DNA of 39,218 bases, from assembly GCA_003427395.1 (NCBI GenBank), contig BFEA01000186.1, forward strand, positions 1,206,007-1,245,224, read 5' to 3'. Below, in pieces: positions 20,267-31,699 of this stretch. Each line of letters opens with the position of its first letter. The stretch's first letter is position 1. Position numbers and translations under genes: made by a program. The notes beneath the pieces were generated by a model that worked only from the letters and a program-made list of their open reading frames with translations, did not search any database and was not told where the DNA came from. This DNA is from Chara braunii (Eukaryota > Streptophyta > Charophyceae > Charales > Characeae).

Positions 20267-20278
20267 GCTCCAATACCA
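20267..20278 (-). other. Primer-binding site
   Basis: On the minus strand, two bases after the LTR terminus CA, the sequence is tggtattggagc. It resembles the plant initiator-tRNA-Met primer site (tggtatcagagc) with two differences. The offset and the TGG start are standard. Confidence 0.7.
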
Positions 20279-20280
20279 AT

Positions 20281-21207
20281 TGCAACCAGACTCGTCTTCT
20301 CCTTCACTTGGCACGCATGCAAACAGATGGCAATAACGCTGGCACCAGGCGCCCACACAAAGCTCAGAGATATCGAGGTCAAGAACACAGTTCAGATTCG
20401 AACTTGCTTTGAATGGCTATGGCGCCTGTGCGCCCTCACAACAACCTTTCTACATTGTCTTCCCAGCATCTGTTCACACGCACGCTACTCTGGATCTCCC
20501 TGGATGTCCCACACACACACACACGCTATAGCCTATTGCTAACCTACAGCAGCTATGGCTGACTACGACCTTCCCTACTAACTAGCGGCTATGGCCGCTT
20601 CGTCTCCTTCACAGCCCACTTCTCCTTCGGCACCTGCAGACCTCCTTGCACAAGATGTTCAGGCAGCGTTTCCGCACGGCTCACAGGCAGAATGAATCCA
20701 TGACTGGACGCTGCCTCTTGATTTATACTTCGGTTGGTCGCTGGTCTGTCCCTTTCCTCCGGGCCCAGGGTGCACACAGTCCCACATGGTTCTTGCTGAC
20801 TGGACAAAGTGCGACTGGGACTGGGTACCGCTGACTAGGCGAGGTTGGACTGCCCACTTGCCCGCTTGCCTCTAGCCTAACCTAAGCAATTCTGGAAAGG
20901 TCACTTCCACGAAAGTCTGTAGACATTTCAGGACTGTAGCAGCTGCAACCTTCACCTTTCAGGACTGTAGCAGCTACGACCTTGACCTTTCAGGACCGTG
21001 TTAGCTACGACCCCTACTTGACAGTCCTACGGTTCAAGACCCGACGACCACACTAACCTGCGACAGGCAACAGACGACTACCAAGACACAGGTCACGGGT
21101 TCAAATACACATGGGTCGACTTGGTACTGTACACGGGTGAGGGCAAGGTCTCTAGGGATCGAGCCCTGGGATCTACGTCTGCTACTGCAAAGGTGGAAAC
21201 AGTTTCA
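20281..21207 (-). repeat. 5' LTR, complete
   Basis: 927 bp, starting TGCAACC and ending GTTTCA on the plus strand, so the TG...CA termini are present in both orientations. The right half matches 11694-12471. It contains the cttcggttggtc…ctggactgg region and a c-acacacac run. The bases right of it (aagct) continue a LINE reverse-transcriptase frame, showing the insertion point exactly. Confidence 0.9.
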
Positions 21208-22410
21208 AAGCTCTGTGTGGGGTGGATAATATCTGTACTATCTGGTAGCATCTTCTCATTCGGTTGGCGAGGGCTCACCACCATTTGTAAACCACCGTCA
21301 AGAGTGTAATTCGGCGGTAGTTAGAAATGTTCGTTTTCTCCCCTTTCTTATATGGGAGGGTCAAGACCCCTTGGCCAACCATTTCCATCATCCGCCCCGT
21401 ATCCCAGACCGCCCTATAGAAACTCATCAGATCCTGTGAGAGCATGGCTCAGAGGCATTCTTAATACTCCTTTGGCAACTCGTCGATATCCGGGGTCTTT
21501 TCCTCCTCCGTCTGTAACAATGCCACCCAGACCCCCTCTGTCTCAAGTGGCTTCTCCAACTCAATAGGCTGTTCCTCAGTCAGCATTTTCCTCAGTGGGG
21601 AGAGGAAGGCCGTGATCTCCTCCCCCCGCTTCTCCTTTCCCTGTGGGTTGCAATGGGATGTGAAGAGGTCTTGGTAAAAATCCCATGCAATCTTTACACA
21701 CGGAGGGGTTGAGGTGGCCAGGGACTCCCCCTGTGCCCTGGCCAGTGCAAAAGAGCTGCTGTCCATTGCCCCTTCCATGAGAAACTTGGGCATTTTGCCC
21801 CTGGACCTTGCCCCTCTCCATCTGTGCTTTCTCCAACAGTTGGTCTTATATTTTTTGGATGGATGTTGCTACATCTTTGGTGAGATCAACCTGTGACTGG
21901 TTTCTGTTCTTTGTCGACTGTTCGTGTGGTTTTGATTGCAGTTGTGATTGTTGTTCCTGTTGTTGCTGTTCCTGTAGTAATTTTGGAAGTTGTTCTTGGA
22001 GTTCAATTTCCTGGTCGTACCTCTTTGCTGCGACTAGTTTTGAGAATTCAGTGCATTTTGAGCCAATTAGATCAAACCATTGTTGAACCACGTAACGGTA
22101 TCCCCTATGGCTACTTTATGAGTTCGCCAATATGCCCGTGTACCTGTAATGTGCTGTTGATAATTATCGCTTACAAGAAGCACAGTGTTAAGCTTAAAAA
22201 ATCCAGGCCCCTGATCCGTTTTTTTCTGGAAGGAGAACATGGCTGCGCACGTGGCATGATTGAGGCCTGAGTATGGGCTGAGCGGGACGCCAGAATAAGG
22301 TCATAGACGGGGCCAGAATAAGGTCAATACGGGATCTGGACTGCCTATCCGTTCCATTATTTGGGAAACACATGAAGGTCTTCTTTGCAGGATGCAACCG
22401 CTGGTAGGTA
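21208..22410 (-). mobile_element. L1-like LINE, 5' part (endonuclease end and RT start)
   Basis: On the minus strand the order is: TYQRLHPAKKTF and SRIDLILAPS (end of the apurinic-like endonuclease, about 22280-22400), then FKLNT..., AYWRTHKVAIGD (about 22100-22160), QWFDLIGSKCTEFSKLVA (22030-22090), WDFYQDLFTS (near 21680), LEKPLETEGVW (21540-21565), and in another frame MMEMVGQGVLTLPYKKGEK and NYRRITLLTVVYK (21290-21390), the L1-type RT motif 1-2 region. The frame reaches KMLPDSTDIIHPTQ exactly where the LTR begins. Several frame breaks. The sequence stops near 22410 within the endonuclease domain, consistent with 5' truncation. Confidence 0.78.
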
Positions 22411-22832
22411 TCATGCTAATCTATCTTCTCTGTATTTTATCTTCTTTTTTTTTTTTTAATTCAGGGCGACGACCTTAAGATATTATCTTTGGACGTACTG
22501 GACTCAGGTAATTCAGGAGTTCTCTGATCTCATCTGGATGTGAACTTGGGTCTTTATTTCAACAGTTCATGGATGTACCAAGGTAGGACAGCCGGTATCA
22601 TTCCAATTTTGAAGGGTGTCTACACAAATCAGGTTGCAAACCAGATCTACATTGGGAAAAATCAGAAACAAACTAGAATAAAAAAAGCTTTCAGCAAGAA
22701 GAGTTTCCTCTCTAGCATACTAAACCCCGGGCCCCCCCCCCCCCCCCCCCCCCCCCCTCCCTCCCCGACCAGTGGCAACCACCACACACACACACAGAGC
22801 CAGGGGGGAAAACAACAACAATAATAATAACA
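22411..22832. other. Unassigned stretch with a poly-C run
   Basis: No gene seen. It includes a T run (22446-22458) and a 26-base C run (22732-22757), followed by an (AC)n/(AAT)n-like simple stretch. Confidence 0.5.
22732..22757. repeat. Poly-C tract
   Basis: 26 consecutive C bases, which could be a true homopolymer or a sequencing/assembly artefact. Confidence 0.9.
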
Positions 22833-22904
22833 AAACCCATAGCTCAGTTGGCACACCAATGTAACCTCTAGACTACAGACCTCAGTTCGAATCCAGATGG
22901 AATC
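22833..22904 (+). pseudogene. tRNA-like sequence (tRNA pseudogene or SINE head)
   Basis: An A-box tagctcagttgg (22840-22851) and a B-box agttcgaatcc (22884-22894) fit the RNA polymerase III internal promoter consensus. The boxes are 32 bp apart, as in tRNA genes. The acceptor, D and T stems do not pair well (only one or two of the five T-stem pairs form), so this is not a working tRNA. It is either a decayed tRNA or the tRNA-derived head of a SINE; the AAC/AAT-rich stretch lies just upstream of it. Confidence 0.4.
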
Positions 22905-23163
22905 AGTTGAGCAAAATATAACTCGAGTTACCTGCGGCTTACCGGCGGCCGGTCAGCTCGAAGATGCCAATAACAAAAGAGCATATCGAGAAAAAAGAGT
23001 GCCGCAGATGGATCATATCGTCATGCACCTAGTCGTGGCGTAGACAGACAGCAAATAACAAAAAAGAAAAGCCCTCTCAATCTAGTCGCCCTCTGAGCAG
23101 AAATCGGTCGATGATGACTACCTCGGTATGGCCGGCGTTCGTGCACCCAAATGCAGTGGGCTC

Positions 23164-23614
23164 TGGTGGTAGGGGTGGGGGGCGGGGTATTAATAGGTAG
23201 TCGTCAAAATGACCGGACTGGGCTGGACGACTATGGGTACTACTACGTCATAGGGAGGGAGATATGACAGCTGACATAGCATGGTTTAAAAATAGACGAA
23301 CTGATAGGCCCGGAGTTCCGGATAACATTCGGCGGACGGACGCACATAGCAGGGATGACTTACCTGGATTCTTCGTTTTGTACTGTAGATTGTTGGTGGG
23401 GGGTGGGGTGTTAATAGGTAGTCACGGAAATGACCGGACTGGGCTGGACGACTATGGGTACAACTATGTCGTAGGGAGGGAGATATGACAGCTGACATAG
23501 CATGGTTTAAAAATAGACTTGAACTGATAGGCCCGGAGTTCCGGATAACATTAGACGGATGGACGCACATAGCAGGGATGACTTACCTGGATTCTTCGTT
23601 TGTACTGTAGATTG
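23164..23614 (+). repeat. 223-bp tandem duplication
   Basis: Two near-identical units (about 23167-23391 and 23392-23614) each run from a ggtggggg[c/t]gggg segment through ttaataggtagtc, tgaccggactgggctggacg, gggagggagatatgacagct, aggcccggagttccggataa and gatgacttacctggattctt to actgtagattg. Only scattered substitutions and 1-2 bp indels, so it is recent. No conserved reading frame across both copies. Confidence 0.92.
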
Positions 23615-24425
23615 CAAGGATCAGCGATTACATACTCAGAATTTGGGCGGAGTGGGACGTGTTACCCTCTGGGGGAGAGATCCCTGATTCTCCTATGGTC
23701 ATTCACTATGCACGCATTTGTCTGCTCGCCATGCGACAATAGGAAAAGCCTGCTCTCGTTTTCCTTCAGCAGAGTCTCGTTTTCGATGTTTGCTTTTAGT
23801 CTTTCTCCTTCTCATGCTTGCAGTCATTTAGCCCGTTTAGCCCCCCGTTTACCGCTTTTGGTGGTTCATTTTGCCATTCGACGTCTCGTCAGTAGTGTTC
23901 GAACCGTCTTACTCTGTAGTTGGGCGTAAATGAATCACAGTTTGGACGGAAACAAAACAGATTGCGCGCTGCGACTACGGACAGAAAGATGCTGCTGAGC
24001 TGGTGTGTCCATTCTTTGAGAAAACATCTCAGTCTACGGGTCTTTATGACGACGGGCCGTAGGTATCTTGGAGTGAGGGAGAAGGTGTGAACAATGTGAC
24101 AGTGACAGAGGACCTGCCTGTATTGGATGACGAGGTTAATGCTCTGCTGATGCTCGGGAGCCATTGTGTGTCTCGTGTGCTCTCGAAGAGTCATCTTATC
24201 ACCTATACCTCCTTCCTCCTTTGGTTTTCTTCCGTTCCATACCTCTCACATCCTGTACCGTTCCTTGGCATGAAACTTCGGTAGCAGCAGGATTGGGAGA
24301 GTGCTCAGACGCTCATTAGCTATCTCAGTTTCCAGTGATGACGATCTCTGATGTGAACTGTGTGTTGTGATTCTCGTTCCCGCCATCGCCGCTGACTTGG
24401 CATAGCCAGGGTATCCCCGCCCTCC

Positions 24426-24427
<2 letters not shown>
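23615..24427. other. Unassigned stretch
   Basis: No supported gene. Short frames on both strands (e.g. 23600-23929 plus, 23889-24194 minus) have no recognisable domain. It precedes the large gene and could hold its promoter or an upstream intron. Confidence 0.35.
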
Positions 24428-24475
<48 letters not shown>

Positions 24476-24508
24476 ACCCCCCCCCCCCCCCCCCCCCCCC
24501 CCCCCACC
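24428..24508. repeat. Long poly-C tract
   Basis: About 80 bases of C broken by two A residues. It can form quadruplexes on the minus strand and is also a common assembly artefact next to gaps. Confidence 0.9.
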
Positions 24509-24845
24509 CGCGACGGTGTTGTTTTAGCGGGCATGGTGAAGGTTCTTCGCTTCATTCGCATATACCACCCAGTTAGTAGAACATACATATCTTTTGACTG
24601 CTGTGCTTGGCCGTGCACGAATAAGAAACAAACTCACCATCTCTGTTCCCTGGTTCGTTTCTAGGAATGAGATGCTGGTTGCCGAATCAGTCAACGAACG
24701 ACATTTTAACCTCAGCGGTTGGAAGCCATTCCCGCTGACCTATTTCTTTGCAAGCTAAGCTGTTGACATTCACCTTCCTGATGAACAACCAGTCACCTGT
24801 ATGCCGTAATGAATAATCAGATTTTGAAACATGTGGATCCGCATG

Positions 24846-24848
<3 letters not shown>

Positions 24849-24920
<72 letters not shown>
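24849..24920. repeat. (TG)n-(GA)n microsatellite running into the gap
   Basis: About 58 bases of TG followed by 14 of GA, directly abutting the unresolved block. Confidence 0.97.
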
Positions 24921-25448
24921 NNNNNNNNNNNNNNNNNNNNNNNNNNNNNNNNNNNNNNNNNNNNNNNNNNNNNNNNNNNNNNNNNNNNNNNNNNNNNNNN
25001 NNNNNNNNNNNNNNNNNNNNNNNNNNNNNNNNNNNNNNNNNNNNNNNNNNNNNNNNNNNNNNNNNNNNNNNNNNNNNNNNNNNNNNNNNNNNNNNNNNNN
25101 NNNNNNNNNNNNNNNNNNNNNNNNNNNNNNNNNNNNNNNNNNNNNNNNNNNNNNNNNNNNNNNNNNNNNNNNNNNNNNNNNNNNNNNNNNNNNNNNNNNN
25201 NNNNNNNNNNNNNNNNNNNNNNNNNNNNNNNNNNNNNNNNNNNNNNNNNNNNNNNNNNNNNNNNNNNNNNNNNNNNNNNNNNNNNNNNNNNNNNNNNNNN
25301 NNNNNNNNNNNNNNNNNNNNNNNNNNNNNNNNNNNNNNNNNNNNNNNNNNNNNNNNNNNNNNNNNNNNNNNNNNNNNNNNNNNNNNNNNNNNNNNNNNNN
25401 NNNNNNNNNNNNNNNNNNNNNNNNNNNNNNNNNNNNNNNNNNNNNNNN
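24921..25448. other. Assembly gap
   Basis: 528 consecutive N. Any upstream exon or start codon of the gene at 25605 could be hidden here. Confidence 0.99.
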
Positions 25449-25604
25449 GCACAGTGCCCGAACTTATAAATACTGTTTATTCAAATGCCACACCATGTCC
25501 ATTTTTTTTTAGTTTTTCATTTTTTTGGCAAGCCGTTGGTGTCTTCTGTGTCTGCCTTCCCCGTTTCCTTGTTGACTGATCGTCCCTCTCTTTGATGGAT
25601 GCAG

Positions 25605-28600
25605 GCAACGTTTTACAGTGAGCTGGATCCAGTGGTGGGCTTGCTGAGCAGAAGTGCGTTTCAAGAAGTCGTGTGGTCAAGAGAGCCTTCACCAAACGCT
25701 GTTGTGGCAGCGGGATCACTTTCGGACACGAAGAAGACAGCAGCATCTAGTCCACGAGGGAACCACCTTCAGGTGCTGAACAATGAGCCAATCAGCTATG
25801 GGGGAGGAGGGCTGGACGGCAGCAACAAGAAACGGGCGTTTTTGTTATCGCCATCTCCGAATGAGAGAAGGATATCGTTCAATGGGACCGGCGGCGGATT
25901 CCTACATGACAGAGCTGGGGGGGCTATGGCTATGGGTATGGTGGCGACGATGACGAAGACGTGCACTGTGAACAACAACACCAGTCCTCTGCGGAAGGAA
26001 AACGAGGGAGGGATATTTCCCACCACCAGAGTGCCACGTGTTCTGCCTGCTTGTCCCTTTCCTTATTTCGATAGTCCTGTCCGGCCTGCAATGGTTGTCT
26101 CTTCAGAGAAGTCGAGATCCTTGGACGGCCCGCCAATGGTGGGAGAGTCGCAGAGAGGACAAACATCTCCTATTTCTTACACGTGTACATCCACATCACT
26201 GGATTCTTTCGAAAAGACCAAACTGACGTGTTGCAATCCGACGACAGAGGTCGACCTTCTTCCCAAGAAGCTTGGGGATAGCCGTCCGATCAAGCGGTTG
26301 GCAGAAGACGCGGGTGTCGCCAGCGAGACGCTTGAGACGCTCCCCACCGTTCCCGCCTCCCCAGTCCTGCCCCACGGGCGTTTCTCTGCAGCTGCTATCT
26401 GTCAATCACTGCCGCAGAAAAGTTCATTCAGTCCACCTCCAAAGGAAGCGCAAGGGGTTCAGGATCCAAGCAATGAAAACCGGAAACCGATCACAACCCT
26501 TGTCCCAAACCTGACGGCGGTAGATTCCACCGTGAAAGCACCATCATCGACGGAACTGAATGCTCCCTCCTCATGCCCCTTCCCGCCGCCCCTCTCCTCC
26601 CTTGCTCCCGTCCTCCCTCCTGCCCAAATGGATCCACTTGTTCCATCTCGCGAAAGTTGTCTCACTTCCACCTCAGAGATATGCCTCGCCTCTTCACTTC
26701 AACTATCGGATGTCGAGAACGCAGCCCATCCTCTTCACTGCACCTCGTCCTCGTCTTCGTCTTCCTCATGTCAGGGGGGCGTTGTCACTTATCCAATCCC
26801 TCCTCCGCCAGGTCTTCACCTAAGGAAAGCCGATGCTGCATCTCCCGCTGTCAGCCCTTTGAGTCCTTTACATATTTTTCCTGCAGTCCCTCAGTCAGCA
26901 CCTTTTCCCATCGCCAAGGATTCCCAGACTGATGCAGCGCCGCCTCCTATCCCTGCTGCCAGGTCCTCGAGCTGTCAACGGCTTGCACCGGATTGTCCTC
27001 GTTCCAGCCATGTGATTAGCCCCGTCTTACCGGCACCCACACCCGTGAACATTGCAATGAGTGCCTCTACATGCAGTGCCATCGCTTGCATGAATGAGCG
27101 GTCTGGGATGTTGTCAAAGAGCACCGTCGTACGAACGACGAGGAGGAAGTCCCCCGCACCAAGGGGCAGAACCTGTCCACCTGCTGGGGCTGCTGCGACC
27201 AGCGGCGCTGGGTGGCTTAGTCATATTGCTGGTACTGTCAGCCCCCCAATCAGGAATGCCTCGTCCAGCACTTCCTCTAGGTGCTCTGTCAGACACGCTT
27301 CCACGGCTAGCGATGGCAAGGGGAGTCTTGTAATTGATTCTCCTCCTAAGGCAGACAGCCAAGCAGGCGTGAAGAAGCCTCTTCTTCCACGTGGCAGAGC
27401 GAGCAGTCCCAATGTGGTGAGAGCTGGTGCCAGGTTTATGTCACCGACAGCCTCCAGTTCATCCAGAGGGAAAGCCATGTCCACTCCAGGCGCGTCTTCT
27501 CCCCGACGGAATCATGGCAGCAGAGGAGAAGGGGAAGCAGCAGGTAGCGGTACATCGTCGTGCTCCAGGGACAGCATGCTAAGCATGGGTGGAGCAGAAA
27601 GTGGCGGCACGAGAGCACGTGCGTTGACCTCTCTTCGAACGCCGGAGAGCAAGTCGGTGTCCTCGTCACACCCGCCGAGTCAGAGGCAGACAGCAAGGAC
27701 GTGCTGCTCTTCTCCTACGGTCGTGGGGAACAGCAGGGAGCCCCAGTCGGAAAGGATCAGTCCCAGACCACCAGGAAAAAACAGTCCCATCGCTGGTCCC
27801 ATTACTGGTGCCTCCTCGACCGGTTCGACTACCGTGGACGTTGAGCCCAGGACTGGCCATCCTGCCGCTGCTGTTGCCACGAGACCGCCACGCCATATAT
27901 ATCCCGGTTCCTCCGGCGGGAAGCCTGCGATGGAGAGCTCGGCAGAATTCAGGGAGGCTCTGGGAAGCAAGGATGGCGGTTTCAAGTGCAGGGATGCCTC
28001 CACTTCCGTTAGCGTCACCGGCCAGCCAAAAATATTGTCGGGAGCCGCAGGTGTGAGGGGAGCCGAGTCGTCCTCCCGAAGAAAAGTCTCACCGTTGAAC
28101 ATGTCGTTGACGGGCAGGGGGAGCGTTCTTCCTCTGGCAAATGCAGAGCTGCCCATAGGCGGCCTTCCCCCGCCAGCAGAAAGCCACGCGTCGCCAGCTT
28201 CTGGCAAGGCGCTCGTGGCTCCCACTGCTGCTGATGATGACTCTGACAAATTTCCACCCTCTTCTTGTACAGGCGGTAAAAAGGAAAATCTGTTTCTGGT
28301 GTGTAATGGACAGCAGCAGCAGCTGAGGGCGAATTCACAAGCAGAGAGGGAAGCATCACCAACCCTGTCAAGGGCGGGTAGGAAGAAGAGGCAATTGCAG
28401 CTTATGAGCAGCCTGGCAAAAATGAGAGGGCCGGCTCCCGTGAGATCGGAGAGAGAGAGAGAGTCATCATGCATGCGAGAAGGAGCCTCGGCGGTGGCAG
28501 GAGGGGACGACAACCCCTCAGCGCCGCAAAATGGTAGCGTTGTAAGCGCCGGCAGAGCAAGTGGAGCTCCTCCTCCTCCTCTTCCTCCTGCTCGACCACC

Positions 28601-31325
28601 TACTCCCTCGAAGTTCATGTCCATAAAGGGCTCGGTGCGCTGCGCGCTTGGATGTTTTACACCACCAGGCAGGGCTGTCGTCGGGGCTGGGAGTCCGAGG
28701 AGGACGAGAACCTCGGCAGCAGCTCCGGCATCCAGGGCGGCCCAGAATACCTCCCTTCCTCCTCATTGCGCTTCTTCAGGCCTCCCTCTTCCAGCGGCCA
28801 CAGCCCCGATGACGATTGCCAATAGTAGTGTTGTATCGCCTTCCGTTGGATGCATCAATGACGCGCTGTGGCACTTGCCATCAAGGATGACTGATAGCCG
28901 AGGAGCAGGGGCCACTGTGGCTAGTGACACATTGACGAGAGGGAACACCACTCCACGCCGGGAAATGAACAGGGAACTACAGCAGTCAGATGCTCCTTCG
29001 GCTCCCAAACCTTGGGCTACTACCCCCAGGTCCAAGCCAGAGGATAGATCTGCAACGCCCGGCAGGTTAGCCGCCGGAGATCAGTCCTGCGATCAATGGG
29101 AGGGAGAGAAAGCTCCCATCACATCTGGGGAAGGTGAAACGGTGAGGGGAAGAGCAGTCGAATCCCCTACACCGTTTCTGAGCACCAGCGAGGTGGGACG
29201 GCAGAGGCAGGAGGAACACGCCACGTCCAGGAAGGTACCGTGTGTAGCAACGACGAGGAGGACCGGGGACAAAGTTATACAGTGTTCGGTCTCTGTTTCG
29301 ATTTCTGCCGTTCGGGTTAAAAGCCGAGGTCGAGCTTCGTCGCCAGAAAGCCTCGAGTCTACGAGCAACAGCACGTTATTAGACCTAGGGCCTGGCGGCC
29401 AGAGTGATCGTCATCAGGGCGATACGGGTACTGCCAGTGGAAATCGCTCCAGCAGGAGATCCACAAGTGTCAAATCGATGCCGCCTGACTCTGGCATCAC
29501 GGGGGACGGCAAGCTTCCTTCTCCATCAACATCCTGCCGCCCTGCTTACAGCAAAGCTCGTGAAGATCCAAGGCCTGAAACCGCTGCTTCGCCTGGGGTG
29601 GGGGATGGGCAGAGGAGGGCAAAGAGTTACCAAACATCCAGCAGTGGGTTGATGTTGACGTCATCACGCAGGTACAGTTCTCCCACTTCTGTGGCCGGAG
29701 ACAGCGGCGCTAAAGACGTGGTATCACAAAGTGGTAGTCATACCCCATCAGTCTTGAAGACCGGGAGAGTAGGATGCCGTGGTAGCAGTGGCAGCCGGGG
29801 AGGAGGAGGAGGTGGACGAGAAGTGCCTGTGTGCAACCGTTTCTCCATGCCGAGTGACTTGCATGCAGGCGTACCAATAGCTTCGGCTGCCATGGTGCGT
29901 TCTTTGTGGCCACCTTCATCTCCTGCGCGGAGAGACTCGGCTGCAAGGGGAAGGCTGACTCCTGCGCCTGCTCGGCAGCCGCGCTGTCCGTCTCCGCTCG
30001 TGGATGGGTGGTCAGCCAGGAACCCAGCTGGCGCACAGGGAAGACCCGCATCTCTTCCCAGATCGACCAAAGTGCTGCAAGGCCAGAGAACGGATGGAGG
30101 ATCCTCGCTGAGGTCCCGAGGGGAGCCAGAGGACCCAGGGAAGGGAGGCAACGACGGCCCAGGCGGAGGGGCAATGTCTGCATTGTGTCGCGGCAGCAAC
30201 AGTGCATCCGAAGAAGATCGCGCTTATAGGCGGAATAGCTACGAGAAAGGCAACAAGGCTCCACTGACGCACCGAGTGCAGTTCTCTGATTGTCAGGCGA
30301 GCTGCGGCAGAGGCGCTGCTGCTTCGAAACGGGAAGGTCCTGCAGAAGGGGCAGTCCACGCGAACCTGGTCGGTTGGATGGGCCAGGTGCAGGTGCAGGA
30401 ACTTGACCACGATAATGGACATGACAGGAGGAGGCTGTCTGCCAGCCGGGGCACCGCTAACGAGCTCCATCGCGAGAAGGGGTGTGTTAACGAGGACCAG
30501 GAATGCACATTACTTGGGAAGTCACGTTCGCAAGAGCGAATTGTCGAGAATGGTGGAAGAGGTGATAAGAGGGCGGCGGTGATAACCAGGCAGCTGACAC
30601 GTGGCGGCAATCCAATGACAGTGCTGTGCTGCACGGAAGTTAGACGGTCAAGAATTGAGAAAAAGCTGATTGGCACGTTGAAAGAGCAGAAAAAAGTGAA
30701 TGAGACGGCAGGCAAGACGAAGGCACGGAAAGTTAGGGGACACCTAGACTGTGTGATGATCGTGGAATTAGCGCCATCCGATCTGAACGGTAAAGCGACA
30801 CCTACAACGATCAAGAAAGACGAAACGATCCTGGATTGTGATAGAGTGAATGGGGCCGGTGACAGATGTGCCGCAGCTGCAGCTGGTGCTGCTCTGTCAG
30901 CATCGACGATGGCGGAGCTTGCGGGGTCTGCCAGCAAGACGGAAGAAGACGAGAGGGTCAAAAATCGAGAAAGTATCAAGGGGACGAACGAGGACGAAGC
31001 AGGGGAGGGGGAGACAGCTGCCAGGAAGAAATCTGCCGGCAGCAGCGTTCCGTTTCTCGGGCCAGCTGAAGGCGATGCGATGAGGTTGTCCTGTGAGAAT
31101 CAGGCAGGTGATGCAAAGCTTTCGGTGTCGCTGGCCGTGGTACCAGAGCACTGGCAAGGGCGTAATCATCAGCCCTCTGAGCAGCAGGAGGACGATTCAT
31201 CTACGCCAGGATTGCAGTGCAGTCGAAGGTGGGATGCTCGCTACTCTACACAGGAGGACGATTCGTCCGTGTCGGGTCCCACGACTCCGGACCAAGTCGA
31301 GCACCACCAACGACGTCTTTACCAG
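25605..31325 (+). CDS. Large Ser/Pro/Arg-rich exon, possible TRM/LONGIFOLIA-type protein
   Basis: A single frame stays open from an ATG at 25599 to a TAG at 31523, far beyond chance. The likely coding exon begins after tgatggatgcag (acceptor at 25604; phase 0), or translation begins at 25599. It probably ends at a CAG|GTGGTG or GTG|GTGAGC donor (31325 or 31328; both phase 0). The product, about 1,910 residues, is rich in Ser, Pro, Ala, Arg and Gly, with many SP/TP and R-x-x-SP sites (e.g. RRKSPAPRGR, RASSPNVVRAG, RRYSSPTSV), poly-Ser and poly-Pro runs, and a Lys/Glu-rich stretch near residues 1640-1720. No transmembrane segment or folded domain is apparent, so it is probably mostly disordered. 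Family assignment depends on the downstream exon at 33481. Hypothetical function: cytoskeleton-associated scaffold; not demonstrated. Confidence 0.82.
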
Positions 31326-31489
31326 GTGGTGAGCTCAGCTCTTTCTCTTCTATCTACCTCAATCAGATTCTGCAAGTTGCTTTTCGTTTTTTCCTTTTCA
31401 CCTTCTCCAGTCTGTTTGAGATTTCACGATCTCTCGCTCTGCCGTACTATTGTCGTACAGTTATTTCTTCTGACTTTTCCCCACACCAG
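31326..31489 (+). other. Probable intron
   Basis: Starts with GTGGTGAGC after CAG and ends with ttctgacttttccccacaccag, a strong pyrimidine tract and AG. The interior is T/C-rich (ctctttctcttctatctacc). Removing 164 bases (or 161 with the second GT) keeps the frame. The unspliced frame would add about 65 residues and end at 31523. Confidence 0.6.
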
Positions 31490-31699
31490 GATACCAAGGA
31501 AGTTACCGGTCATTGTCCTGTAGGTTGCTCTTCTTGCATTCAAGGAAGCAGAGAGATGAACGAACCCGTTTTCATTCCTGACTGCCTTACGGGGGTTTTA
31601 GGGCGGTGCGCTCTATATCAGGAGGACAGACAACTGCGAAAACAACCTTGTGGACTTTGCGATCACCTTGTTGGTGCCTTCGGTGTAGAGTCTTCTTAG
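31490..31699 (+). CDS. Candidate second exon of the large gene
   Basis: After the acceptor the frame reads DTKEVTGHCP and can take one of two routes. It may stay open to a TAG at 31697-31699, giving a 69-residue C-terminus that is Cys-rich (GCSSC, CGLC) and would terminate the protein. Or it may splice at CCT|GTAGGT (31519), a phase-0 donor, making a 30-base exon leading to the candidate exons at 32661 and 33481. Sequence alone does not decide; the downstream exons favour the second. Confidence 0.45.
   Translation, partial: DTKEVTGHCPVGCSSCIQGSREMNEPVFIPDCLTGVLGRCALYQEDRQLRKQPCGLCDHLVGAFGVESS

Larger units (their letters stand above)
11694..21207 (-). mobile_element. Decayed Ty3/gypsy (chromovirus-like) LTR retrotransposon
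   Basis: A 9.5-kb minus-strand element. The 5' LTR is at 20281-21207, then the primer-binding site (20267-20278), gag (about 19000 to 15700, interrupted by a DNA transposon), protease (15147-15587), reverse transcriptase (about 14150-15010), RNase H (13623-14138), integrase (12860-13620), a chromodomain-like C-terminus (12446-12691), a purine-rich tract (12472-12483 on the minus strand) and a truncated 3' LTR (11694-12471). The order PR-RT-RH-IN is diagnostic of Ty3/gypsy. Every coding block carries stops or frameshifts. It lies inside a LINE, so the LINE is older. Confidence 0.92.

Noticed and set aside
24817-25579. Long frames through 24809-25579
   Set aside because: They consist of TG/GA microsatellite and unresolved N; the only real residues at the ends show no domain.
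27680-28624. 314-codon minus-strand frame inside the large exon
   Set aside because: It mirrors the GC-rich codon pattern of the plus-strand coding exon, has no recognisable domain, and lies wholly inside it.
30293-30979. 228-codon minus-strand frame (MILSRFLTLSSSSVLL...)
   Set aside because: Antisense shadow of the Lys/Glu-rich part of the large plus-strand exon; no independent support.
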